Assembly (NCBI RefSeq): GCF_004768545.1
Contig: NZ_CP038636.1
Location: 434,001-498,000 of the forward strand
Source: Cupriavidus oxalaticus
GTDB lineage: Bacteria > Pseudomonadota > Gammaproteobacteria > Burkholderiales > Burkholderiaceae
Direction of reading: 5' to 3'
Length of the DNA stretch: 64,000 nucleotides
Part shown: positions 35,172 to 43,969 of the stretch, piece by piece
How the letters are laid out: every line of letters begins with the position of its first letter
Numbering within the stretch: the stretch's first letter is position 1
The notes under the pieces: model-generated
Told to the model about the DNA's origin: nothing
Seen by the model: only the letters and a program-made list of their open reading frames with translations
Database searches by the model: none
Position numbers and translations under genes: made by a program

Positions 35172-35486
35172 ATGACGACGTATCAGGAATTGTTGGCTCA
35201 GAAGCAAGCGCTGGAGGCCCAAATCGAAGAGGCACGCGCCTCTGAGGTGGCGGGTGTCATCGAACAGATTCGTAATCTGATGATCCAGTATAGCCTCTCG
35301 CCTGAGGACATTGCGCCTCGCCGTCGCCGAGGCCGGCCAGCGGGTACCACTTCTGCTGCCGCAGAAAAAGTAGCGCTCCCGCCCAAGTATATGGATCCCA
35401 AAACAGGGAAAACCTGGTCCGGCCGAGGCAGGGCGCCGGCATGGCTGGGCAAGCGCCCCGAGCGCTTCCTCATTCCGCAGGAATGA
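35172..35486 (+). CDS. H-NS family nucleoid protein, copy 1
   Basis: 104 residues. An N-terminal coiled coil for dimerisation (about 1-45, LLAQKQALEAQIEEARASE) leads through a basic linker with RRRRGRP to the C-terminal DNA-binding domain, KYMDPKTGKTWSGRGRAPAW, which contains the family core. GGAGACAGG precedes the ATG. It should bind AT-rich DNA and silence acquired genes. A second, closely similar gene lies 910 bp downstream. Confidence 0.92.
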   Translation: MTTYQELLAQKQALEAQIEEARASEVAGVIEQIRNLMIQYSLSPEDIAPRRRRGRPAGTTSAAAEKVALPPKYMDPKTGKTWSGRGRAPAWLGKRPERFLIPQE

Positions 35487-36336
35487 CGTGCATGGCCATC
35501 GCCCCACGGGCGATGGCAACTTGCCTTATCCAAGGCGTCAGCTGACAGGGAATCGGTTTCGTTTCCCTGTACCGGCGCAAAAAAAGCGGCTCTCGACCGG
35601 TAGCGGAGAGCCGTGGAACGTCCAAGAAGAAATCGGGAAACTCTCGCAAGTTACCCGCATCTAGTATCCGCCAAGGCGCCAAGACATGCAATTGAGCTGC
35701 ATAGTCGGCGGGACGCAGTCAGGTGGCGATCCATTGAGAACAACTGGCCCGAGCAGCCAGCGCTCCCTGGGCGCGTGCAATAGCATGGCATCACTTGTCA
35801 AAGCCATGCGAGGGTGGGGATGCCGCAATTGTCCAACCGCTTGTCGGACAATTGGCTTAGGGCACAACCAGGCGCTGGCTGAATTCGTATTGCTTGAACG
35901 CCAGTGGCATGGGTACCGGGCGCTAGCATCAATCGATTGGCAGTCGAGTATGCGTTTCTCACCGCGTTCAAAGCAGGGCTTGATCGCTCGACAATGTACC
36001 CAAGGGGACACATCAAATTGGCCAAAAAATAGTGTGGCTCCGGCAAGGAGCTGCTACTTCCGGCGGTGTCGCTTTGTATTTCGGAATATCGGACATGTTC
36101 AGAGGCGACAGTTACACGCTAATCAAATAGTATGAATAACGAGCCATCGTCCCTGTTGACACTATTGGCTCGGCCACTCGCGCTTTACATTCGTGAGGCC
36201 AAGCCGCCGAATTGGGGGGCGTGACCGCAAGGTGGGACGGCAGCCCACCATAACACCCCACGAGCCAAAATGATTTGCATCGGCATAGACAGCAAGGGCC
36301 CGTTCACGACGTCTCAGAATAGAGAGCGAGAATATC
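35487..36336. other. Gap between the two H-NS genes
   Basis: No supported gene; frames over 35661-36135 lack ribosome sites and motifs. CGGCTCTC and GAGAGCCG (35587-35613) form an 8-bp stem preceded by an A tract, so it could terminate minus-strand transcription. Confidence 0.4.
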
Positions 36337-36365
36337 TTGCGGTTCTGCCATGTAGTGCGTATAAG
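36337..36365 (+). promoter_or_regulatory. Sigma-70 promoter of the second H-NS gene
   Basis: TTGCGG (36337-36342), 17-bp spacer, TATAAG (36360-36365). The boxes, the TGCG before the -10 and the following TC match the first H-NS promoter, although the spacers differ. Confidence 0.65.
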
Positions 36366-36396
36366 TCGATTTAGCTAACGAACCGGAGACGGAGAT

Positions 36397-36711
36397 ATGG
36401 CAACGTACAAAGAGCTTGTCGCTCAGAAGGAAGCCTTGGAAGCTCAAATTGAAGTGGCTCGTTCAACCGAGGTGGCGAGTGTTATCGAGCAAATTCAATC
36501 CTTGATGGCTCAGTATGGTCTTTCTCCGGAGGATGTAGCCCCGCGGCGCCGTCGAGGACGTCCTGCCGCTTCCAGCTCCACATCTGCAACGAAGACTTCA
36601 CTGCCGCCAAAGTACATGGATCCCAAGACTGGAAAGACTTGGTCGGGAAGAGGGCGTACGCCTGGGTGGCTCGGCAAACGACCCGAGCGTTTCCTTATTC
36701 CGCAGGAATAA
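36397..36711 (+). CDS. H-NS family nucleoid protein, copy 2
   Basis: 104 residues, same length and plan as copy 1: coiled-coil N-terminus (LVAQKEALEAQIEVARSTE), RRRRGRP linker and the DNA-binding end KYMDPKTGKTWSGRGRTPGW. The last 30 residues differ at only a few sites. GGAGACGGAG precedes the ATG. A duplicate with its own promoter could form mixed dimers with copy 1. Confidence 0.92.
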   Translation: MATYKELVAQKEALEAQIEVARSTEVASVIEQIQSLMAQYGLSPEDVAPRRRRGRPAASSSTSATKTSLPPKYMDPKTGKTWSGRGRTPGWLGKRPERFLIPQE

Positions 36712-36784
36712 TTGCCCCGATAAACCAGGGGTTGCGCGGTGAGGCGCCGCGAACCGCACCAATCGATCGAGGCATATTGCCGTA

Positions 36785-36802
36785 GTTTCATTATCGTGAA
36801 AC
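36785..36802. promoter_or_regulatory. Palindrome upstream of the HipB-like gene
   Basis: GTTTCA-N6-TGAAAC, perfect 6-bp arms, centred about 38 bp before the ATG. A likely self-binding operator of the XRE-type regulator, by analogy with HipB. Confidence 0.5.
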
Positions 36803-36831
36803 AATGGCGCAACACCTTTTTGCGCTGCTCT

Positions 36832-37146
36832 ATGCCACGGCCTCTTCCTGATCCGACGCCTCCAGCCCGCGCGACCATTCGCTCTATTTCACAGTTGGGC
36901 GATCGAATTCGAGCAACTCGGGCTGCCCAGGGCATGCCGATTGATCAAGCCGCGAAAAATTGCGCTGTAGCCGTCGGCATGCTATCCAAACTTGAAAACG
37001 GTAAAAGCGTAAATTTCGAGTACGTCCTTCGAGTGCTGGAGGGGCTTGACCTGACACTCTTGGTTGTTCCGAAAGCCCACGGCCACTGGCTTGAGCAGGC
37101 GGCTACCCATGCTGCCAAGCTTGGCGACGAGAGAGCGTGGGAATAG
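36832..37146 (+). CDS. HipB-like XRE-family regulator (orphan antitoxin?)
   Basis: 104 residues from ATG 36832. The helix-turn-helix is at about residues 20-75: LGDRIRATRAAQGMPIDQAA, then VGMLSKLENGKSVNFEYVLR and VLEGLDLTLLVVP, the pattern of HipB antitoxins. No HipA kinase gene follows; instead a hairpin and an insertion sequence are found. It may be the surviving half of a toxin-antitoxin pair or a free-standing regulator. Confidence 0.75.
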   Translation: MPRPLPDPTPPARATIRSISQLGDRIRATRAAQGMPIDQAAKNCAVAVGMLSKLENGKSVNFEYVLRVLEGLDLTLLVVPKAHGHWLEQAATHAAKLGDERAWE

Positions 37147-37187
37147 TCTGCATAGCTGACTTCAAACCCACACGATCGAGCTTGTGA

Positions 37188-37227
37188 CCAGCCCTCGCGA
37201 AGTCGATTACTTCGCGAGGACGGCTGG
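37188..37227. terminator. Long stem-loop after the HipB-like gene
   Basis: CTCGCGAAGT and ACTTCGCGAG form a perfect 10-bp stem with a 5-base loop, extended by CCAGCC/GGCTGG outer arms. No T run follows. It may be a terminator or the scar of a mobile element end. Confidence 0.45.
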
Positions 37228-37272
37228 ATGCGCGAGTTTATTTAACATAATGTTTATTATGCGTTTTTGTGC

Positions 37273-38946
37273 TGTTAGACCCAAATAGTAATGTCGTAGT
37301 TGAGCCAAATAGAAATGTCGTACCCCTAGCCAAGGCTGGCATGCTGGCGGCTTTCCGTCTGTCCGAGACCGGAGGCCGCGATGCGCAAGCCCGAGACCAT
37401 CACGATGACGATGCGCGAACTCGATCGGCTCAAGGTGATTCAGGCCGTGGTCGACCATGGCCTGGCGGTCTGGCGCGCGGCCGAGAAGCTCGGCTTGTCG
37501 CGGCGTCAGGTAGAACGGCTGGTGCTGCGCTACCACGAGGACGGTCCCTGTGGCCTGGGCTCGCGCAAGCGCGGCCGTGACAGCAACCGCCAGCTGCCGC
37601 CCGGGCTCGAATCCCGTGTCCGGGGCCTGATCCGCGACAGCTATGCCGACTTCGGCCCGACCCTGGCGGCCGAGAAGCTGCGCGAGCGCCATGGCATCGA
37701 CCTGGCCACGGAGACGGTGCGCCGGATCATGATCGACGCCGGCTTCTGGGTGCCGCGCAAGCTGCGCCCGCCCAAGGTGCACCAGCCGAGGAACCGCCGC
37801 GCCTGCCTGGGCGAGCTGGTGCAGATCGATGGCAGCGACCACGCCTGGTTCGAGGACCGGGCGCCGGCGTGCACGTTGCTGGTCTTCGTCGACGACGCCA
37901 CCGGGCGGCTGATGCAACTGCGGTTCGTGCCAACGGAATCGACGCAAGCGTACTTCACCGCCACGCGCGCCTATGTCGAGCGTCACGGCAAGCCGATGGC
38001 GTTCTACAGCGACAAGGCCGGCATCTTCCGCGTCAACGCCAAAGACAGCGCCGAAGGCCGCGGCTACACCCAGTTCGGGCGCGCGCTGTTCGAGCTCAAT
38101 ATCGATAGCCTGTGCGCCAATTCGAGCCCGGCCAAGGGCCGGGTCGAGCGGATGAACGGCACGTTGCAGGACCGGCTGGTCAAGGAGCTGCGGCTGCGCG
38201 GGATCAGTTCGATGGAGGCCGCCAACGCCTTTGCGCCACGGTTTATGGCCGACTTCAACGCGCGCTTTGCCAAGGTGCCCAAGCGCGACTTCGATGCGCA
38301 CCGGCCGTTGCGCGGCGACGAGGACCTGGCGCGGATCTTCAGCTGGCGCGAGTGGCGCAAGGTGTCCCGGAGCCTCACACTGCAGTACGACAAGGTGATG
38401 TACCTGCTCGAGGACCGGCCCGAGCACCGGCGGCTGATCCACCGCTATGTCGAGGTCGCCGAGTACCCGGACGGGCGCATCGAGTTGTGGGCCGACGGCG
38501 CTTCTCTGCCCTACACCACCTACGACCGGCTCGGCGAGATCGACCAGGGCGCGATCGTCGAGCACAAGCGGCTGGGGCACGTGCTGGCCGTCACGGCGCA
38601 GGTGCAGGCGCAGCGCGACAGCCGCCAGCAGGCGGGACCGTCGCGCACGCTGGTGGGCGAGCCACCGCGCCGCCAGCGGCCATCGCCGAGCACCAAGCGC
38701 CAGCGGCTGATCAACCGGCTCGATCTGGAGCGCGCGCTGGCGGCAGCCCCGCTGCAGCGGAACGCGGACCTTTTAACTTTGCCCATGGTGAATCCACCGC
38801 TCAACCCTGAGCTGAACTCAGTCACGTCAGGCCAGCACCACCGCCCCACCACCACCCCGCAAAAGCCTCCAACCCCGCACAAAAAGCACGCCCGCACCGA
38901 CATTTGAATTTAGCGGGCGCGACGACCTTTCAAAACCCGCTGGACA
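37273..38946 (+). mobile_element. ISNCY-type (IS1202-like) insertion sequence
   Basis: The element is 1,674 bp, begins TGTTAGACCC and ends ACA, and is flanked by 5-bp TGTGC direct repeats (37268-37272 and 38947-38951). Inside the left end an 18-bp unit (CCAAATAGTAATGTCGTA) is repeated with one change; the right end has weaker inverted versions (near CGACATTTGAATTTAGC). These look like transposase-binding sites. The 30 bp right after the right TGTGC repeat the left end exactly. Confidence 0.7.
37381..38907 (+). CDS. ISNCY-family transposase
   Basis: 508 residues. N-terminal helix-turn-helix (AAEKLGLSRRQVERLVLRYH), then a DDE integrase core with QIDGSDHAWFE, VFVDDATGRLM, and AKGRVERMNGTLQDRLVKEL carrying the catalytic acidic residues, and a basic C-terminal tail ending in Pro/His-rich sequence. 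The frame is intact, so the element may be active. A long open frame on the opposite strand is an antisense shadow. Confidence 0.9.
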   Translation: MRKPETITMTMRELDRLKVIQAVVDHGLAVWRAAEKLGLSRRQVERLVLRYHEDGPCGLGSRKRGRDSNRQLPPGLESRVRGLIRDSYADFGPTLAAEKLRERHGIDLATETVRRIMIDAGFWVPRKLRPPKVHQPRNRRACLGELVQIDGSDHAWFEDRAPACTLLVFVDDATGRLMQLRFVPTESTQAYFTATRAYVERHGKPMAFYSDKAGIFRVNAKDSAEGRGYTQFGRALFELNIDSLCANSSPAKGRVERMNGTLQDRLVKELRLRGISSMEAANAFAPRFMADFNARFAKVPKRDFDAHRPLRGDEDLARIFSWREWRKVSRSLTLQYDKVMYLLEDRPEHRRLIHRYVEVAEYPDGRIELWADGASLPYTTYDRLGEIDQGAIVEHKRLGHVLAVTAQVQAQRDSRQQAGPSRTLVGEPPRRQRPSPSTKRQRLINRLDLERALAAAPLQRNADLLTLPMVNPPLNPELNSVTSGQHHRPTTTPQKPPTPHKKHARTDI

Positions 38947-38951
38947 TGTGC

Positions 38952-39068
38952 TGTTAGACCCAAATAGTAATGTCGTAGTTGGGGGTGCAGACGAAAACTT
39001 GGACTACTTGGAGGTAGTTCATGTATTCGTACGAGGATCGCATCAGGGCGGTCAAGCTGAACCGCCCC
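38952..39068 (+). mobile_element. Left end of a second truncated insertion sequence
   Basis: It starts with the same 30 bp as the ISNCY left end, then carries the first codons of a different transposase (ATG 39021, MYSYEDRIRAVKL), an IS3-type start that I recognise. It is cut off after 12-13 residues by the start of the next IS3 element. Confidence 0.55.
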
Positions 39069-39108
39069 GGGTTTAGTGGAGGCTCCAATTCTTGAGAGAA
39101 TGGAGCCC

Positions 39109-39432
39109 ATGAGCAAGCAAACCAAGTTTTCCCCCGAGGTCCGAGAGCGAGCTGTACGTCTGGTTCGAGAGCAGCGCAGCGAGCATCCATCGCTGTGGGC
39201 GGCAGTCGAATCCATCGCACCGATGATCGGTTGCACGAGCCAGACTCTGTTGGGGTGGGTCAAACAAGAGCAGGTGGAGAGCGGCGAGCGCGATGGCGCG
39301 ACCACATCGGAGCGTGAACGCCTCAAGGCGCTGGAGCGTGAGGTAAAGGAGCTGCGCCGCGCCAACGAGATCCTGAAGCTGGCGAGCGCGTTTTTCGCCC
39401 AGGCGGAGCTTGATCGCCGTTTGAAGTCCTGA
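39109..39432 (+). CDS. IS3-family transposase OrfA
   Basis: 107 residues from ATG 39109. Helix-turn-helix of IS3 OrfA ([18 protein letters not shown], then [18 protein letters not shown]) and a leucine-zipper-like helix ([20 protein letters not shown]). OrfB overlaps in the -1 frame, as usual for IS3 elements that make the full transposase by programmed frameshifting. Confidence 0.88.
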   Translation: MSKQTKFSPEVRERAVRLVREQRSEHPSLWAAVESIAPMIGCTSQTLLGWVKQEQVESGERDGATTSERERLKALEREVKELRRANEILKLASAFFAQAELDRRLKS

Positions 39433-39843
39433 AGGCCTTTGTCGATCTGCATCGCGACGCCTTCGGGGTCGAGCCGATCTGCAAGGTCTTGCAGATTGCT
39501 CCGTCGGGCTATCGGCGCCATGCTGCGCAGCTTCGCGATCCATCGCGGCGCTCTGCGCGAACCAAACGCGATGAGTGGCTTCGGCCCGAGATCAAGCGAG
39601 TCTGGCAGGCCAACATGCAGGTCTACGGGGCCGACAAGGTTTGGAAGCAGATGAACCGGGAAGGCATTGCGGTGGCGCGTTGTACGGTCGAGAGGCTGAT
39701 GAAGCAGCAGAGTTTGCGCAGCGTGATTCGCGGCAAGCGGGTTCGCACGACAACTCCAGATGCGAGAGCAGCGCGCCCGCCGGACTTGGTCAACCGTCAG
39801 TCCAGGGCCGAGCGGCCGAACCAGCTCTGGGTTTCGGACTTCA
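39420..39843 (+). pseudogene. IS3-family OrfB, part 1 (before the intron)
   Basis: Reads [20 protein letters not shown], then CKVLQIAPSGYRRHAAQ and ADKVWKQMNREGIAVARCTV, and RPNQLWVSDF, which contains the first catalytic Asp of the DDE core. At codon T of WVSDFTYVAT the group II intron starts. If the intron splices, the frame continues at 41681. Confidence 0.82.
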
Positions 39844-41680
39844 GTGTGCCGCAGCAAGCGGCGTAGGAGATGAGGGTATGGCCCCTCGCCATCGGCTTGC
39901 AGGAGCGGGTGGCAAACCACCATGAGCGGCTTGGGTCAAAAGCCCTGGTCGTGAGCGTCATGGAAAAGGCGCCATGAAGGCGTCAGGTATGAATCATGGA
40001 AGACGAACAACAGTGAACTGCCGTTCAAGTGTCGAAACAGTTCAGATGACATCAAAACCGGGGAGTGATGTTGCCCCGCGATCAGTCTGGCCGTTACCTG
40101 CTTACGCGCCAGGCGGTGTCCGGCATAGAGGCAGCGTCAGCCTGATTCGGGCTCTTACGTTGAACTGCGGGAACCTTCGGTGGCGATGCCAAGCGAAAGG
40201 CACAAGCCCGAAAGGCGAGGCCGAAAGTAGCGATGCGCCACCAAGGGGCGGAGCAGCTCGTAGTAGTGTTGAAGCCGCTGTAATGGCGGTGGAGCGAAGG
40301 GGCTGCGTCATCCCGGTCTGGGGTCGTGTCAACTGCGTGAGCAGGAGGAGCACGGCCACATGACCAAACCGTTTGACATTCCTAAAGCGTTAATCTGGAA
40401 AGCATTCCAATGTGTCAAAGGGAACGGCGGCGCCGCAGGCGTCGACCGTGAATCGATCGAGCAATTCGAGAGTCGCCTGAGCGATAACCTGTACAGGCTA
40501 TGGAATCGACTCTGCTCCGGCAGTTACTTTCCGCCGCCGGTCAAAGGGGTGCCGATTCCGAAGAAGTCAGGCGGTGTGCGAATGTTGGGCGTGCCCACGG
40601 TTGCCGACCGGGTGGCGCAGACGGCGGTCAAGCTCCTGCTGGAGCCGCAGATCGACCCGATGTTCCATCCAAACTCCTATGGCTATCGACCTTGGGCGCT
40701 CTGCCCATGACGCGATTGCCATGGTGAGGCGGCGAAGCTGGGAGTACGACTGGGTTGTGGAATTCGATATTAAGGGACTCTTCGACAATATCGACCACGA
40801 CCTGCTGATGAAAGCGCTCAAGAAGCACTGCCAGACCCCATGGGTTCTCTTGTATGTGGAGCGCTGGCTGAAAGCGCCTATGCAGACCGCCGACGGGGAA
40901 CTCAAGGAACGGACGCGCGGCACGCCGCAAGGCGGCGTCGTTAGTCCGTTACTGGCCAGCCTATTCCTGCATTATGCCTCCGACGTGTGGGTCGCCCGTA
41001 ACCTCAGAAGCGTGCGGTTTTGCCGTTACGCCGATGATGGGGTGGTCCATTGCAAGAGCTTGGCTCAGGCCAAGCTGGCGTTAGGCAGGATCGGCGAGCG
41101 GTTCCGCGAGTGCGGGCTCGAGTTGCATCCGGGCAAGACAAGGATCGTCTATTGTCAGGACGTCAATCGGCGGGAAGCGCATCCTGATGTCCAGTTCACC
41201 TTCCTCGGGTACACCTTCCGGCCGCGCAAAGCGGTGGACAAGTATCAGCGGGTCTACGTGAACTTCTCTCCGGCGGTAAGCCGTGACGCCCTCAAGGCGA
41301 TGCGGCAGACAATTCGGGGATGGCATCTGCAACTGATGTGTGACCGCGAGTTGGGCGACCTGGCGGCGATGTTCAATCCGATTCTGAGGGGGTGGCAGCA
41401 GTACTACGGCCGCTTCCACGGCTCGGCAATGTCGGTGATCTGGAAACACATGAATGACTACCTGGTGCGCTGGATGATGCGCAAGCACAAAACTCTCGCT
41501 CGCCATAAAAAAGCGGGCGAGACACGCTCTCGGGCGGCTTGCGCGTCAATTCCCGAGTGCCTTTGTGCATTGGGGAATGGGATGTCTTCCTGCGGTTGGA
41601 TGATGGGAGCCGGATGAGTTGAGAGGCTCACGTCCGGTTCTGCGAGAGGCTGGGGGTGAAATTCCCCCGGCCTACTCACC
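39844..41680 (+). mobile_element. Group II intron inserted in IS3 orfB
   Basis: The 5' end GTGTGCC follows the group II GUGYG consensus. Near the 3' end, GAGAGGCTCACGTCCGGTTC is a domain V-type hairpin and GGGGGTGAAATTCCCCC followed by CCTACTCACC resembles domain VI with its bulged A. The RT ORF lies between. The boundary at 41680 is set by restoring the transposase frame and may be off by 1-2 bases. About 1,837 bp. Confidence 0.82.
40360..41617 (+). pseudogene. ltrA: Group II intron reverse transcriptase/maturase, frameshifted
   Basis: From ATG 40360 the first frame gives the RT start (KGNGGAAGVDRESIEQFE, PPPVKGVPIPKKSGGVRML) up to NSYGYRP, then goes out of phase. The second frame continues GRSAHDAIAMVRRRSWEYDW, FDIKGLFDNIDHDLL, TPQGGVVSPLLASL and the catalytic YADD (RFCRYADDGVV), then the maturase domain X with LRGWQQYYGRF. 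The shift is a single extra T at 40692-40693 (CCTTGGGCGC). No C-terminal endonuclease domain is visible. Without the extra base the protein would be about 419 residues. Confidence 0.85.
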
Positions 41681-41950
41681 CGTATGTGGCGACGGCCGAA
41701 GGCTGGCTGTACCTGGCAGTCATTGTCGACCTGTTCAGCCGGCAAGTGGTTGGCTGGTCGATGCGGCCGCATATGAAGGCCGAGTTGGTCACGGACGCCC
41801 TGCGCATGGCATGGTTCCGGCGCCGCCCCGAAGCCGGGGTGATTGTGCATAGCGACCGTGGCAGCCAGTATTGCAGCGGGCTCTTCCAGGACTCGCTCAA
41901 GGCGTACGGCATGCGTTCGTCTATGAGCCGGCGCGGCGATTGCTGGGATA
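41681..41950 (+). pseudogene. IS3-family OrfB, part 2 (between intron and IS110)
   Basis: Continues the DDE core: [20 protein letters not shown], then [20 protein letters not shown] and [13 protein letters not shown], with the second catalytic Asp, up to MSRRGDCWD, where the IS110 element is inserted. Confidence 0.82.
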
Positions 41951-43232
41951 CTCAGTCCAAAATACGCTTTGAACGTCGGACCGATCTGACCCGTGCTGGG
42001 ATTGGCCGAGCTGCCTTGGCGTTGACCTGTCGATCGGGTTCCGGCGTTCCCCGAGCATTGCCGGGCCCAACGCTTGTGACCTGATAGGAGCTTTGTCCTG
42101 CACCCTGAGTGTCCTGTCCTGCGAGTGGGATTGGCGGTGTGCCCACTACAACGGATAACACGCATGGAACAAGAACAAGACGAAGTAATTCTGGGTGTCG
42201 ACACGCATCTGGATACGCATGTCGGGGCGGTGATCAGCAGCACGGGCAAGCTCCTCGGCACGCAGTCGGTCTCTGCAGACACCAATGGCTATCTCAATCT
42301 TCTGACCTGGGCGAACTCGTTCGGATGCTTGCGGCGCGCTGGAGTCGAAGGGACAGGAACTTACGGGGCTGGCCTAGCCCGCGTGCTACGCGATCATGAC
42401 ATCGAGGTACTGGAAGTCAATCGCCCTGACCGGGCGGCTCGCCGGTCTCGCGGGAAATCTGATCCCACTGACGCGGAAAACGCCGCGCGTGCAGTCCTCT
42501 CGGGGAAGGCAACTGCCCTTCCCAAAGCGCAGTCTGGAGCAGCAGAAGCGATGCGTGCCGTCTCTGTTGCCCGGCGCAGTGCCGTAAAGGCGAAGACGCA
42601 GGCTATCAATCAGTTGCGAGCTTTGCTGGTCAGCGCGCCTCAGGAGATCCGTGAACGGCTTCTGAAAGAAAAGACGGCGGAATGCGTGGCAAGCTGCGCC
42701 CGCCTGCGCTCGTTAGGCGACACTCCCTTGCTGCAAACCTTGACCGCCACTCTACGCCTACTGGCCAAGCGCTGGCTGGCACTGGCAGAGGAGCTGAGCA
42801 CCCTCGACGGCATGCTTGATCGCCTGACCAGCCGGCATGCCAAGCGGCTTCGGGAGCGGTTTGGCGTAGGCCCTCAGACAGCGGCAGTGCTTGTTGCCGT
42901 TGCCGGTGACAATCCTGACCGGCTGAAAAACGAAGCTGCACTGGCTGCGCTTTGTGGCACAAGTCCTTTGCAGGCTTCGTCCGGTAAAACGGTCCGGCAT
43001 CGCTTGAACAGGGGCGGAGATCGTTCGGCAAATAATGCCTTGTGGACTATCGCCATGGTGCGAATGCGCAGCGATCCCAGGACACGGTCATACGTCGACC
43101 GCCGAACGAAGGAAGGCATGTCCAAGAAGGAGATTCATCGCTGCCTCAAGCGATATATCGTCAGGGAGCTGTACCCCCTCATTTTGGCCGATCTGACCGA
43201 TTCGAGCCGCGCCGCTTGACATAGGAGCGTCA
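41951..43232 (+). mobile_element. IS110-family insertion sequence
   Basis: Inserted between the codons for D and N of CWDNAPTE in the IS3 orfB. About 1,282 bp, no obvious inverted repeats or target duplication, as expected for IS110 elements, which insert by a DEDD recombinase guided by a bridge RNA. Some 210 bp of non-coding left end (41951-42163) may encode that RNA. Confidence 0.78.
42164..43219 (+). CDS. IS110-family transposase
   Basis: 351 residues from ATG 42164. The N-terminal DEDD RuvC-like domain has VDTHLDTHVGAV, EGTGTYGAGLAR and KSDPTDAENAARAVL; the C-terminal Tnp20 domain has FGVGPQTAAVLVAVAGDNPD and RGGDRSANNALWTIAM with the conserved Ser. Full length and uninterrupted, so possibly active. 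Confidence 0.92.
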   Translation: MEQEQDEVILGVDTHLDTHVGAVISSTGKLLGTQSVSADTNGYLNLLTWANSFGCLRRAGVEGTGTYGAGLARVLRDHDIEVLEVNRPDRAARRSRGKSDPTDAENAARAVLSGKATALPKAQSGAAEAMRAVSVARRSAVKAKTQAINQLRALLVSAPQEIRERLLKEKTAECVASCARLRSLGDTPLLQTLTATLRLLAKRWLALAEELSTLDGMLDRLTSRHAKRLRERFGVGPQTAAVLVAVAGDNPDRLKNEAALAALCGTSPLQASSGKTVRHRLNRGGDRSANNALWTIAMVRMRSDPRTRSYVDRRTKEGMSKKEIHRCLKRYIVRELYPLILADLTDSSRAA

Positions 43233-43438
43233 ATGCGCCTACCGAAAGCCTGTGGAGTTCGCTGAAGGTCGCACGACTGCACGGTCGGCACTTTGCGACG
43301 CGGCGTGCCGCGATGGATGAAATCGTCGACTGGCTCGGCTTCTACAATGCCCGCCGACTGCATTCGACATTGAACTACGTCAGCCCCATGACGTTCGAGA
43401 AGAATTGGGCTGCCGCTCAGCAAGGGCAAGCGGCCTGA
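43233..43438 (+). pseudogene. IS3-family OrfB, part 3 (after IS110)
   Basis: Reads NAPTESLWSSLKVARLHGR, then FATRRAAMDEIVDWLGFYNA and RRLHSTLNYVSPMTFEKNW to TGA at 43438; the E in NAPTESLW is the final catalytic Glu of the DDE core. Confidence 0.85.
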
Positions 43439-43440
43439 TG

Positions 43441-43705
43441 GCTCGGCTATGGGGTTCGTGAAACAGGGGCAAGGTCAAAGCGGCATGTTGGCGTTTGACG
43501 AACCACTTGCTGACTACCTGGTTGACGGCCGACTCGACGCACCCCGATGCAGTGGGCTCCCCATGCCTATGGCGGTTACCGTTATTCACGATGAAGTGCC
43601 GGTTGTTGTCCAGGTAGACGATGAACTCCTCAAGTTTGCCGAGGAGTTTGGCTTCTTCGGGGCTGGCCTCAGCGTCAGATCCCACCTCAGGCTTTCCAAT
43701 CGATG
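43441..43705 (-). pseudogene. ISKra4-family transposase C-terminal relic
   Basis: The minus strand reads EEFIVYLDNNRHFIVNNGNR, then GEPTASGCVESAVNQVVSKW and FVKRQHAALTL, the conserved end of ISKra4-type transposases (usual form ESAVNQV-SK-V-K-Q). Both ends are missing. Confidence 0.6.
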
Positions 43706-43969
43706 CAACGCCGGATAGGGGCAGCCGTGTCAGAAGTGCCACTTGGCGCTATGCAGTGCCCTGATCAATGCCGCAAGCGTGGCCGTCCTCCTCTCGTGAA
43801 CAATCTGCGACGACCAGTCTACGCCCGGATCTGTCGCAACCAATCATTGACAGTTTGGCTGACGACTCGATAAGCACAACGTTATCGGGCCGTATCGACG
43901 TGCGCGGCAGAGCCAGCGTTTCAAGGCAGGCTTTCACGTAGGTGTCTGGCGTGGGGATTAGTCAAGATG

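Larger units (their letters stand above)
39069..43440 (+). mobile_element. IS3-family element split by a group II intron and an IS110 element
   Basis: Removing the two inserts (39844-41680 and about 41951-43232) leaves about 1.25 kb, the size of a normal IS3 element with orfA and orfB. The orfB pieces join in frame across both gaps (SDF-T-YVAT and CWD-N-APTE). The left boundary is approximate and the right inverted repeat was not found; an ISKra4 relic begins right after the orfB stop. Confidence 0.8.

Noticed and set aside
37207..38580. 457-residue minus-strand ORF
   Set aside because: Antisense to the ISNCY transposase; a GC-skew shadow without a ribosome site.
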